NCBI GenBank assembly: GCA_029210465.1
Contig: JARGDL010000004.1
Location: forward strand, 124,001-188,000
Direction of reading: 5' to 3'
Source of the DNA: Stygiobacter electus
GTDB lineage: Bacteria; Bacteroidota; Ignavibacteria; Ignavibacteriales; Melioribacteraceae
DNA: 64,000 nt
Position numbers and translations under genes: made by a program. Each line of letters opens with the position of its first letter. Within the stretch, counting starts at the first letter, position 1. The notes under the pieces were generated by a model that did no database searches, was not told where the DNA came from, and saw nothing but the letters and a program-made list of their open reading frames with translations. Below are positions 17,424 through 25,927 of this stretch, one piece after another.

Positions 17424-18260
17424 TTATTTACGTTTATCTAAAGATTGACTCAAAAGCCACTCATAAATTTCTGGATTGTTGTAAGTTTCTGTCCATGAAT
17501 CATGATTAGCTTCAGGATAAATGGTAAACTTAACATCACCACCGGCACGCTTGATTGATTCAACCATTGCTTCAGATGAACTTATCGGAACGACAACATC
17601 TTTTGCACCATGAAAAACCCAAACAGGCAATTTACCCATCATTGCTGCTGCAAATGGATCACCCCAACCGCAAATTGGAATTATACCTGCAAGTCTTTCT
17701 GGAATTTCAGCCGCAAGTTTCCATGTACCATTTCCACCCATGCTTAAACCCGTAACGTAAATTCTGTTTTCATCAACTTTATAATTTGCAATAATATAAT
17801 CCAGCAATGCAATTAAATCGGCAGGTTCCCATCTTTTATTAAGCGGACACTGCGGCGAAACAATTATGAATGGAAAATCTTTTCCTTCATTAACTAATCT
17901 TGCAGGTCCGTGTACTTTAACTAAATCCAAATTGTCACCTCTTTCACCAGCTCCATGAAGAAACAACATTAGAGGATGTTTTTCTTTTTGTTCATAATCT
18001 TTTGGAAGGTAGAGAAGATAATTTAATTTTACTGGTTTTTCATATTTGCCAATAAATGTTTTAGGGATTTGTTTAGTCTCTGAATTTTTAATCACTGTTT
18101 CTGACGAACAGGAAATTAATCCAATAGTAAATAAAATAAATAGAAAAATATTTTTTATTCGAAAATGAATGTCATCCTTCGACAGGCCTGCCTGTCGGCA
18201 GACACGGCTCAGGATGACATTTGAGAAATTATTTTTGACAATTTTTTTTTCGGTTTCCAT
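17424..18260 (-). CDS. Lipoprotein alpha/beta-hydrolase (dienelactone/phospholipase-carboxylesterase type)
   Basis: A 278-residue probable esterase. The catalytic triad is visible: serine in VTGLSMGGNG (about 171), aspartate in HGAKDVVVP (about 220) and histidine in EANHDSW (about 251); FLHGAGERGDN supplies the oxyanion segment. A hydrophobic stretch ends in LISCSS, a lipobox with cysteine near residue 50, so a membrane-anchored lipoprotein is likely. The n-region is unusually long because the palindrome at 18170-18219 is read in frame upstream of the hydrophobic core. I place the start at 18260, after GGAGAAAC, rather than the ATG at 18275. It may remove acyl groups from polysaccharide fragments; substrate unknown. 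Confidence 0.8.
   Translation of the reverse strand: METEKKIVKNNFSNVILSRVCRQAGLSKDDIHFRIKNIFLFILFTIGLISCSSETVIKNSETKQIPKTFIGKYEKPVKLNYLLYLPKDYEQKEKHPLMLFLHGAGERGDNLDLVKVHGPARLVNEGKDFPFIIVSPQCPLNKRWEPADLIALLDYIIANYKVDENRIYVTGLSMGGNGTWKLAAEIPERLAGIIPICGWGDPFAAAMMGKLPVWVFHGAKDVVVPISSSEAMVESIKRAGGDVKFTIYPEANHDSWTETYNNPEIYEWLLSQSLDKRK
18170..18219. repeat. Palindromic repeat in the signal-peptide region of the esterase gene
   Basis: Perfect ends TGTCATCCT and AGGATGACA flank a core sharing GCCTGCCTGTCGGCAGACA with the repeat at 8248-8297 in opposite orientation. It is translated as part of the lipoprotein leader (NVILSRVCRQAGLSKDDIH). Confidence 0.75.
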
Positions 18261-18267
18261 GTTTCTC

Positions 18268-20487
18268 CTATTCAATTACTTTGAATGATGCTTCTTTTAC
18301 ATCAACAGAATTTGTTCCGACAAATACTTTGAAATCACCCGGCTCAACAACATAATTCATATTTATGTCATAGAATTTTAATTTATCCGGAGTAATTGTG
18401 AATTCAACTTTTTTTGTTTCACCTGGTTTCAAATTAATTTTTGCAAAGTCTTTTAATTCTTTCACTGGTCTAGTAACACTTCCAACCAAATCACGAATAT
18501 AAAGCTGAACAACTTCCTGTCCTTCGCGTGAACCAGTATTTTTAACTTCAACAGAAACTATCAACGATTCATCTTTTTTGATTTCTGATTTATCAAGTTT
18601 AATATCTGAATATTCAAAAGTAGTATAGCTTAATCCAAAACCAAATGGATAAAGCGGAGTATTTTCTAAATCCATATAATATGATGTATAATGATTATTA
18701 GGATCGTACGGTCTTCCTGTATTTTTATGATTATAATAAATTGGAATTTGTCCAACATAACGTGGAAAAGTAACAGGTAATTTTCCACTTGGATTAAAAT
18801 CACCAAATAAAATATCAGCAACAGCGTCACCAGCTTTAATTCCAGGATTCCAAATTTCTAATATTGAATTTACATTTTCTTGAACCCAAGGAATTGTAAG
18901 AGGTCTTCCATTCATTAAAACAACAACGATTGGTTTTCCTGTTTTCTTTAATTCTTTTAACAAATCTTCCTGAACACCTGGAATATCTAAAGTTGCACGA
19001 GAAGCAGCTTCACCATTCATATATCTGCCTTCACCAACAACTGCAATTATAACATCAGATTTTTTTGCTAATTGAATTGCCTCATTAAATCCAGATTTAT
19101 CATTCCCTTTGAACTTTGCACCTTCTGCATAATTAATTTTAATTTCATTACCAACTTTATTTTGCAAGCCTTCTAAAATTGAAGTTACTCTATTTGAATC
19201 ACTCATACCCGACCAGCCACCAAGAGGATCATCTTTTGATTTTGCAAGTTGACCAACAACAGCAATTGATTTTAATTTTTTACTTAATGGCAAAAGATTT
19301 TTTTCATTTTTTAATAAAACAATTGATTCAAGTGCAACTTCTTTTGTTGCATTAACAATTTCTTTACTAACAAGAGTATTCTTTTCTCTTTCTTCATCAC
19401 AATATTTATAAGGATCATCAAACAAACCAAGTTTAAATTTTGCAATTAATACACGGCGAACTGCATCATCAACAAATTTAATATCAACTTTTCCTTCTTT
19501 AACTAAATCAGCTAAATGATAATAATATGCATTTGCTTCCATATCCATATCAACTGTTGCTTTAATACCAAGTTCAGCCGCTTGTTTCAAATCTTTTGCA
19601 ACACCATGAGGAATTAATTCGCCGATAGAATTCCAATCGCTTACAACGAAAGCATCAGTTTTCCATTCATCGCGCAAAATTTTTGTCATTAAAAACTGAG
19701 AAGCAGAAGAAGGGACACCACCAATTTCATTGAAAGAAGCCATTAAAGAACCAGCACCAGCTTCAACAGCAGCTTTATATGGCGGCAAATAAAAATCTCT
19801 GAAATTTCTTTCGGACATATCAACAGTGTTATAATCACGTCCACCTTCAGCTCCGCCATAACCAGCATAATGTTTTACACAAGCAAGAATTGTATTATTA
19901 GCAGATAAATCATTTCCTTGATAGCCACGAACGCGAGCAGTAGCCATTACAGAACCTAAATATGGATCTTCGCCGCTTCCTTCCATAATTCTTCCCCATC
20001 GTGGATCGCGTGCTATATCAACCATTGGATTGAACGTCCAATGAATTCCTGCAGATGAAGCTTCAATTGCCTGCATACGTGCAGACTTTTCCACCAATGA
20101 TGGATTCCATGTGCTTGCTTCTGCAAGTGGTATTGGAAATGTTGATGCATATCCATGAATAACATCCAAACCAAATATTAATGGAATTTTTAATCGAGAT
20201 TCTTCAATCGCAATTTTTTGTAATTTTTTTGTTTTAGCTGCACCAGTTATGTTAAGGAATGAACCCACTTTTCCTTGACGAATTAATTCATCACTGCTTG
20301 ATGCCGGTCTTCCTGTTGATGCACCAGTTGCCCAATCGCCACTGTATTGAACAAGCTGCCCAACTTTTTCTTCAAGTGTCATTAATGCTAAAACAGAATC
20401 TGCTCTTTCAGTATAAGATTTTTTTTGTGAATAAATTGATATAGAAATTATTAATAATAAAACAATTGATGAGATTATTCTTTTCAT
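18268..20487 (-). CDS. bglX: Glycoside hydrolase family 3 beta-glucosidase (BglX-like)
   Basis: A 739-residue periplasmic beta-glucosidase with the three-domain layout of E. coli BglX. A signal peptide covers residues 1-20 (ending SIYS). DVIHGYASTFPIPLAEAS, VDIARDPRWGRIMEGSGEDP and CVKHYAGYGGAEGGRDYN are hallmark segments; the nucleophile aspartate is in FVVSDWNSIGEL (about 283). The FnIII-like domain from about 620 ends in EASFKVIE. Length is normal. It is second in a run of two adjacent GH3 genes and is followed after seven bases by the esterase. Confidence 0.93.
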   Translation of the reverse strand: MKRIISSIVLLLIISISIYSQKKSYTERADSVLALMTLEEKVGQLVQYSGDWATGASTGRPASSSDELIRQGKVGSFLNITGAAKTKKLQKIAIEESRLKIPLIFGLDVIHGYASTFPIPLAEASTWNPSLVEKSARMQAIEASSAGIHWTFNPMVDIARDPRWGRIMEGSGEDPYLGSVMATARVRGYQGNDLSANNTILACVKHYAGYGGAEGGRDYNTVDMSERNFRDFYLPPYKAAVEAGAGSLMASFNEIGGVPSSASQFLMTKILRDEWKTDAFVVSDWNSIGELIPHGVAKDLKQAAELGIKATVDMDMEANAYYYHLADLVKEGKVDIKFVDDAVRRVLIAKFKLGLFDDPYKYCDEEREKNTLVSKEIVNATKEVALESIVLLKNEKNLLPLSKKLKSIAVVGQLAKSKDDPLGGWSGMSDSNRVTSILEGLQNKVGNEIKINYAEGAKFKGNDKSGFNEAIQLAKKSDVIIAVVGEGRYMNGEAASRATLDIPGVQEDLLKELKKTGKPIVVVLMNGRPLTIPWVQENVNSILEIWNPGIKAGDAVADILFGDFNPSGKLPVTFPRYVGQIPIYYNHKNTGRPYDPNNHYTSYYMDLENTPLYPFGFGLSYTTFEYSDIKLDKSEIKKDESLIVSVEVKNTGSREGQEVVQLYIRDLVGSVTRPVKELKDFAKINLKPGETKKVEFTITPDKLKFYDINMNYVVEPGDFKVFVGTNSVDVKEASFKVIE

Positions 20488-20503
20488 AAAATTTTTCCTT
20501 CCC

Positions 20504-22294
20504 TTAATAAGTTAAACCAAATCCATATGGAAATAATGGATCATAATTTTTATCACCAACATTAATTGGAATTTGCTGCATTGATTTTGGCCACGAATGT
20601 GGAAGTTTACCAACTGGTTTGAAGCCACCAAATAAAACATCTGCAATTCCTTGTCCTTCAGTTCCTGGTAACCATGCCGCAATGAATGCATCAACTTTTG
20701 AAATTTGATCTGTAATTATCATTGGTCTGCCAGAAAATAAAATAACAACAACCGGAACACCCGAAGATTTAGCTTTTTCGATTGTTGCAATATCATCTTT
20801 TGATAAAGATAAATCTTCACGATCGCCAAACATTTCAGCGTATGGTTTTTCACCAACTACAACAACACAAACATCAGAACCTTCAGCACCAGAGCCATCT
20901 AAAGATGATGTAATTTGAGTGTTTTTTGAAACTGTATTTTTAATAGCTTGAAGAACTGTTGTTCCGCCACTAATTACATTTCCACTATTACCTTGCCATG
21001 AAATAGTCCATCCGCCGCATTGATAACCAATACTATCAGCTGCTTTTCCTGTTACATGAATTCTCTTTAAATCTTTTGAAAGTGGTAAAACTTTATTATC
21101 ATTTTTTAACAAGACTAAAGATTGACGCACGGCATCACGTGCAACTTTCCGATGTTCTTTTGAACCAATTTTTGATGTAAGCTTTTTATCAACTTTGTAA
21201 TTGTTAAACAAATTCATTTCAAACTTTACTGTAAGAATTCTTTTTACTGCATCATTAATTCTTTCAATTGGAACTTTGCCTTCTTCAACTAGTTCTTTTA
21301 AGTAATGAATAAACTGGATATAATTATTGTCTTGATTTGGACCATTTGGAATCATAATCATATCTAAACCAGCATTAATTGATTTCTCAATATCTTCTTT
21401 GTAATCTTTCCCAAGTTGATCAATTGCAGCCCAATCAGAAACTAAAAATCCTTTGAAGCCAAATTCTTTTTTAAGAACATCAGTTAATAGATATTTATTT
21501 CCATGCATTTTTAATCCATTCCAACTGCTGTATGAAACCATAATATTTTTAGCACCGGCTTTAATTGCATCGATATAAGGAGCCAAATAAATTTCACGCA
21601 TCGTTTTCATATCGCATTCAGTGTTGCCCTGATCTTTTCCATTTGTTGTTCCTCCATCGCCAGCATAATGTTTTACACTTGCTAAAACAGAAGTTGAACT
21701 TGCAAGATTATTTGTTTGTAAACCTTTTACAGCAGCAGATCCTAATAATTTGGACAATTCAGGATTTTCACCAAAACTTTCATAAGTTCTACCCCAGCGT
21801 TCATTTCGTGCAACAGCAACACAAGGTGCAAAAGCCCATTGCATTCCTGTTCCTTTTACTTCGAGAGCCGTTATTCTTGCAACTTTTTCAACTAACTTTT
21901 CATTTCTGCTTGCACCCAAACCAATATTATGTGGAAATATTGTTGCCCCTTCAACGTTGTTATGTCCATGAACAGCATCAATACCAAATAAGATTGGAAT
22001 TTTTAATCGTGTTTTTAATGCAAGTCCTTGGTAATACTCATAAGCTTTTGCCCAACCTTTTGGAGAAATGTCATCTATTTCTGTATTACCACCACACAGT
22101 AATGAACCTAAACTATATTTTGTTACATGATCTGGATTTTGTTTTATTGCATCGAGATCTACTTGAGTCATTTGACCAATTTTTTCTTCAATAGTCATTT
22201 TTGAAAGTAGCGCATCAACTTTTTTTTCAATTGAATTTTTTTGCGCTATAATAAACGATGATAAGATTAAAATTAAGGTTAAAATATTTTTCAT
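20504..22294 (-). CDS. Glycoside hydrolase family 3 exo-beta-glucanase/glucosidase (two-domain form)
   Basis: A 596-residue exported GH3 enzyme ending [10 protein letters not shown], without the FnIII-like domain of its neighbour, as in plant-like exo-1,3/1,4-beta-glucanases. The signal peptide is residues 1-17. [40 protein letters not shown] and [20 protein letters not shown] are diagnostic; the nucleophile aspartate lies in [12 protein letters not shown] (about 286). Its sequence differs enough from the other two GH3 proteins to suggest a different chain-length preference, which is inference. It lies 16 bases upstream of the BglX-like gene. Confidence 0.92.
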   Translation of the reverse strand: MKNILTLILILSSFIIAQKNSIEKKVDALLSKMTIEEKIGQMTQVDLDAIKQNPDHVTKYSLGSLLCGGNTEIDDISPKGWAKAYEYYQGLALKTRLKIPILFGIDAVHGHNNVEGATIFPHNIGLGASRNEKLVEKVARITALEVKGTGMQWAFAPCVAVARNERWGRTYESFGENPELSKLLGSAAVKGLQTNNLASSTSVLASVKHYAGDGGTTNGKDQGNTECDMKTMREIYLAPYIDAIKAGAKNIMVSYSSWNGLKMHGNKYLLTDVLKKEFGFKGFLVSDWAAIDQLGKDYKEDIEKSINAGLDMIMIPNGPNQDNNYIQFIHYLKELVEEGKVPIERINDAVKRILTVKFEMNLFNNYKVDKKLTSKIGSKEHRKVARDAVRQSLVLLKNDNKVLPLSKDLKRIHVTGKAADSIGYQCGGWTISWQGNSGNVISGGTTVLQAIKNTVSKNTQITSSLDGSGAEGSDVCVVVVGEKPYAEMFGDREDLSLSKDDIATIEKAKSSGVPVVVILFSGRPMIITDQISKVDAFIAAWLPGTEGQGIADVLFGGFKPVGKLPHSWPKSMQQIPINVGDKNYDPLFPYGFGLTY

Positions 22295-22357
22295 TTTTTC
22301 CTCTGTTTAATAATTCATAAGAAGTGTTTCATTTTAATTGAGATGTAACTAATGAAA

Positions 22358-22417
22358 TAGAACACAGATTTAATTTCATCCGCGAAAATCTGTTAAATTT
22401 GTGTCATCCGTGTTCTA
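22358..22417. repeat. Imperfect inverted repeat between ROK kinase and GH3 genes
   Basis: TAGAACACAGAT (22358) faces ATCCGTGTTCTA (22406-22417), with one mismatch, around TTCATCCGCGAAAATCTGTTAAATT. Wording of this kind recurs as a dispersed element in many environmental genomes, but only one copy is in this window. It may fold in the transcript between the two genes. Confidence 0.45.
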
Positions 22418-22424
22418 TTTGTTT

Positions 22425-23396
22425 TTATAAATTTTTCTTCGCCAATTCATTCCAAATCAAAGCACTTGAACCAAGCACAGCAGCCTCAGCTCCAGGTAAT
22501 GCAGATGGAAGTATTTTAACTTTATTTTTAAAAATGTTAAGAAGATTTTCTTCCAAATATTTTTTTGTTGGTTCAAATATTAAATCGCCGGCAAGAGCAA
22601 GTCCACCAAAAAGAATAATAGCTTCTGGACTTAAATAAGCAACTGAATCTGCTAATTTCATTCCTAAAATTTTTGCTGTGTAATCAAAAGCTGCAAGAGC
22701 AAGTTTATCGCCAGCATTAGCCGCATCGGCAATTTCTTTTGAAGTTAATTCTTCAAACGATTTTTCTCTTAATTTACTTTGAATATTGGTTGAACTAATT
22801 AACTCAAATACCGTTCTTCTAATTCCAGTCGCAGATGCATAAGTTTCTAAACAACCTTTACGACCACAACCACATTCTCTGCCATTAGGAAAAACTATTG
22901 TGTGACCAATTTCTCCAGCAAAACCATCATTGCCATAAACTAAATCACCATTTACAATAATTCCACTCCCAAGACCAGTGCCTAAAGTAATCACAATAAA
23001 ATTTTTCATTCCCTTTGCCGCACCAAAAATCATTTCACCAATAGCGGCGGCATTTGCATCATTAGTAATTGCTGATGGAAGTGGAGTATATCTTTTAATT
23101 AATTCTAAAACATTAACCATTCCCCAATTTAAATTTGGAGGCATTTCAACTGTGCCTTTGTAATAATTTGCATTTGGTGCACCTATTCCAATTCCAACAA
23201 GTTTATATTCATTCTCAAATTTTTTATAGGATGTGTTAATTTCATTAAATAATCTTTCAAATAATTGATTTGCATCTTTATCAGAATGAGTAGGTATAGA
23301 AGAAGAATAAATTATTTTTCCATTTTTATCAACGAATCCAAAAACGGTATTGGTCCCGCCAATATCAACACCGATAGTAACTTTTGTTTTTTCCAT
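22425..23396 (-). CDS. glk: ROK-family glucokinase
   Basis: A 323-residue sugar kinase. IGVDIGGTNTVFGF (about residues 8-21) is the phosphate-binding motif; NDANAAAIGEMIFG holds the catalytic aspartate; GLGSGIIVNGDLVYG is the glycine-rich loop; ECGCGRKGCLETYAS (about 170-184) carries the zinc-binding cysteines of ROK kinases. No helix-turn-helix is present, so it is an enzyme rather than a ROK repressor. It would phosphorylate glucose released by the GH3 enzymes encoded next to it. It follows the FucP-type permease gene by 18 bases, implying coupled import and phosphorylation. Confidence 0.9.
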   Translation of the reverse strand: MEKTKVTIGVDIGGTNTVFGFVDKNGKIIYSSSIPTHSDKDANQLFERLFNEINTSYKKFENEYKLVGIGIGAPNANYYKGTVEMPPNLNWGMVNVLELIKRYTPLPSAITNDANAAAIGEMIFGAAKGMKNFIVITLGTGLGSGIIVNGDLVYGNDGFAGEIGHTIVFPNGRECGCGRKGCLETYASATGIRRTVFELISSTNIQSKLREKSFEELTSKEIADAANAGDKLALAAFDYTAKILGMKLADSVAYLSPEAIILFGGLALAGDLIFEPTKKYLEENLLNIFKNKVKILPSALPGAEAAVLGSSALIWNELAKKNL

Positions 23397-23414
23397 AATA
23401 AGAAGATTTCCTTT

Positions 23415-24719
23415 TTAAGCGAAAGTTGGTTTATATCCTTTTAATCCATAATAAGCAATGTATAAATAACATAATACTGGAATAAAGAAAGCATGATGAA
23501 TTCCAATCGTATCTGCAAAATAACCTTGAATTACTGGTAAAATTGCTCCACCAACAATTGCAGTACATAAAATTCCAGAACCCTGTCCAGTATGTTTTCC
23601 TAAACCATTAATTGCAAGTGTGAATATTGTTGGAAACATAATTGAGTTAAACAAACCAACAGCAAGAATTGACCACATTGCAACTTGTCCATTTGTTAAC
23701 ATAGAAACAATTACCAAAGCACCAGCAACAAAAGCATTGAATGCAAGCATTAAATTTGGTTTTATTTTTCTTTGAATACCAGAACCAATAAATCTACCAA
23801 CCATTGCCCCTCCCCAATAGAAAGATACAAATCTACCTGCATCAGCTTCTTTTAAACCAGCTATAAAAGGTTGACCAAGGTAATTTACTAAGAATGAACC
23901 AATTGAAACTTCACCACCTACATAAACAAAAATTGCAACTGCTCCCAGAACTAAATGACGATATTTCCAAGCACTATCATGATGATGATCGTAACTTCCA
24001 TTTCCGTCACTTGATGCTACATCAGAAGCTTCAATCTTTGGTAATTTAATAATGGCAAAAACTGCTGCTATTACAAATAATACAGCGGCAATTAATAAAT
24101 ATGGAGTTTGAACTGCACTTGCTTGAGTTAGTTGATACTGTGTTAATTCATTTGGTGTCATTGATTTAATTTCTTCTGCAGTTTTTACTGCAACAGACAA
24201 AATTAACAATGAACCAAAAAGCGGAGCTACTGTTGTTCCCAATGAATTAAAAGCTTGAGTTAAATTCAATCTGCTTGAAGCTGTTTCAGGTTTGCCAAGT
24301 ATTGCAACATAAGGATTTGCCGCAACTTGAAGTAATGTAATACCACTTGCCAATATAAATAATGCTCCTAAAAACATTATAAAAGATTGATACCCAGCAG
24401 CTGGATAAAAAAGTAAACTGCCAATGCCTGTAGTTATTAATCCAATTACAATTCCATTTTTATATCCAATTTTTTCAACCAAAATTCCAGATGGAAGAGA
24501 AATTATTGCATAAGCAGTAAAAAAACTAAATTGTATAAGCATTACTTGTGTATAATTTAAAGTGAAAACTGCTTTTAAGTGTGGAATTAAAATATCATTC
24601 AAACAAGTAATGAATCCCCACATAAAGAATAGCGAAGTTAATACAGTAAGAGCAAATGTATAATTCTGCCCATTATTGTTTGCTTTAACATTTGTTGAAG
24701 ATGTAGTTGCTGTTGCCAT
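23415..24719 (-). CDS. FucP-type sugar:proton symporter (glucose/galactose MFS)
   Basis: A 434-residue inner-membrane permease with about twelve transmembrane segments. [20 protein letters not shown] (about 30-49) and [13 protein letters not shown] (about 130-142) are typical of the FucP/GluP subfamily. A histidine-rich cytoplasmic loop ([12 protein letters not shown], about 241-252) separates the two halves. By context it imports glucose or a close relative for the downstream ROK kinase. The perfect palindrome at 24758-24774 upstream is a candidate operator. Confidence 0.9.
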   Translation of the reverse strand: MATATTSSTNVKANNNGQNYTFALTVLTSLFFMWGFITCLNDILIPHLKAVFTLNYTQVMLIQFSFFTAYAIISLPSGILVEKIGYKNGIVIGLITTGIGSLLFYPAAGYQSFIMFLGALFILASGITLLQVAANPYVAILGKPETASSRLNLTQAFNSLGTTVAPLFGSLLILSVAVKTAEEIKSMTPNELTQYQLTQASAVQTPYLLIAAVLFVIAAVFAIIKLPKIEASDVASSDGNGSYDHHHDSAWKYRHLVLGAVAIFVYVGGEVSIGSFLVNYLGQPFIAGLKEADAGRFVSFYWGGAMVGRFIGSGIQRKIKPNLMLAFNAFVAGALVIVSMLTNGQVAMWSILAVGLFNSIMFPTIFTLAINGLGKHTGQGSGILCTAIVGGAILPVIQGYFADTIGIHHAFFIPVLCYLYIAYYGLKGYKPTFA

Positions 24720-24757
24720 TCATAACTCCAGATTTGTTAAACATCAATTTGAATTTT

Positions 24758-24774
24758 AAGATTTGGCAAATCTT
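24758..24774. promoter_or_regulatory. Perfect 17-base palindrome upstream of the FucP-type permease
   Basis: AAGATTTG-G-CAAATCTT is fully symmetric and lies 39-55 bases before the permease start codon, where an operator or activator site would sit. LacI-family proteins bind symmetric sites of about this size. No identical copy was noticed elsewhere in the window, so the binding protein is not identified. Confidence 0.45.
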
Positions 24775-24944
24775 GTGCCTTGCATAAAGAAAATTTACAA
24801 TTTGTTTTCTTTGATTTATTCAAATTTTCGAATATTTAAAATTACAGGTCAAAATTTAATAATCTCAAATTTATTATTATAATAAAAAGAATTATTAATT
24901 TAATAAATAGATATTGAAACTGAAGTTTAAGGTAATAGTGTAAT

Positions 24945-24992
24945 AAAATGGCTTGCTCTTTTAATTAAAACTAATTTCGAGTAAGCCATTTT
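24945..24992 (-). terminator. Terminator hairpin after the CBM9-like lipoprotein gene
   Basis: AAAATGGCTTGCTC and GAGTAAGCCATTTT form a long stem with one mismatch around a 20-base loop, ten bases past the stop codon at 25002. The remaining gap to 24720 is AT-rich and holds the permease promoter region. Confidence 0.65.
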
Positions 24993-25001
24993 TAAAATTG
25001 T

Positions 25002-25817
25002 TTATTTTGGTAAAGCAAGTTTAAGAGTTGTTGAATAATTAAGTGGTTGTAGAGACTGCATAATTCCAGCACCGGGCATATTTCTCATTTGACCACCTTG
25101 TGCACCAGCGCCACGATTTTCACCCATTTGTCCTCCACTCATCATTCTAGAACCATTAGCACGTCCGCTCATTTCATTTTGTTCTGTTTCAAATTTTACT
25201 TTTATATTTTCACCCGGCAATGCTGCAATTTGGAATGAATAATCTTGATGAACTGCCAAAGGGACTTTCATTTCATAAACAAATTTATTGTCTTTATAAC
25301 CAAGTTTCAGCTCAATTCCATCTTTATTTTGAAGAGGCAATAAAGAAAGGGAATATTTATCAAGATTTAAAACTTGAAATTCATTTTGCTTTTCAAGAAA
25401 CATATCAACAAACTTCATTAGATTTTCAGATTGAAACATTTCACGGTTCATATTTCCTAAGTTTTGTAATTCTTCTCTTCGTGGCATTTTATTCGGCATT
25501 GGATATTTTATTCCGAATCCAGCATCTTTATCATTTTCAGGAATGAACCATGTAATCAAACCATTTCTCATCATTTGTATTGCTTTAATTCTATCTTCAG
25601 TTACCATACACAAATAGAAAAACTTATCATCGTTTGTTGTTCCTAACCAAATTTTTTGATCAGGAATTTGTTTTAATTCTGTTCCCCATTCATCTGAATT
25701 CCCATCAATTGTAATTTGGTTTGCACGCCAATTAATTGGTAAAGCTGAACCACCACATGAAGTGAAAAGCAATGATGAACTTATAACAAATAACGCTATT
25801 AAAATTTTTTGTTTCAT
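25002..25817 (-). CDS. Lipoprotein with CBM9-like/DOMON-type domain
   Basis: A 271-residue protein of unknown role. A lipoprotein signal ends in LLFTSCGG (cysteine about residue 20). IDGNSDEWG (about 35-43), FFYLCMVTEDR and VYEMKVPLAV are features of CBM9-like domains that bind sugars. The C-terminal third is rich in Gly, Met, Arg and Asn (GGQMGENRGAGAQGGQMRN), low in complexity and probably flexible. The ATG at 25817 follows GAGGAAAA; an upstream in-frame start at 25856 would lie in an inverted repeat and is unlikely. It is placed between the permease and the lichenase, suggesting an oligosaccharide-binding surface or periplasmic lipoprotein. Confidence 0.65.
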   Translation of the reverse strand: MKQKILIALFVISSSLLFTSCGGSALPINWRANQITIDGNSDEWGTELKQIPDQKIWLGTTNDDKFFYLCMVTEDRIKAIQMMRNGLITWFIPENDKDAGFGIKYPMPNKMPRREELQNLGNMNREMFQSENLMKFVDMFLEKQNEFQVLNLDKYSLSLLPLQNKDGIELKLGYKDNKFVYEMKVPLAVHQDYSFQIAALPGENIKVKFETEQNEMSGRANGSRMMSGGQMGENRGAGAQGGQMRNMPGAGIMQSLQPLNYSTTLKLALPK

Positions 25818-25825
25818 TTTTTCCT

Positions 25826-25869
25826 CTTTGTCTATTCTTTTATTGTAAATTAACACAATTTAGACAAAG
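25826..25869. promoter_or_regulatory. Nested inverted repeat in the leader of the CBM9-like lipoprotein gene
   Basis: CTTTGTCTA (25826-25834) and TAGACAAAG (25861-25869) are exact complements, enclosing a smaller ATTGT/ACAAT pair. In the minus-strand transcript the hairpin would end next to the ribosome site, which could affect translation. It may equally be a protein-binding site. Confidence 0.35.
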
Positions 25870-25927
25870 TAAATCTAGCTTTTATTTAATTGATGAATAA
25901 TTATTTTTAGCAAAGAGTAGTTAAAAT

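Noticed and set aside
21565..22194. A 209-codon plus-strand open frame
   Set aside because: It lies fully opposite the GH3 gene at 20504-22294, has a composition of His, Leu and Gln typical of antisense shadows, and has no ribosome site.
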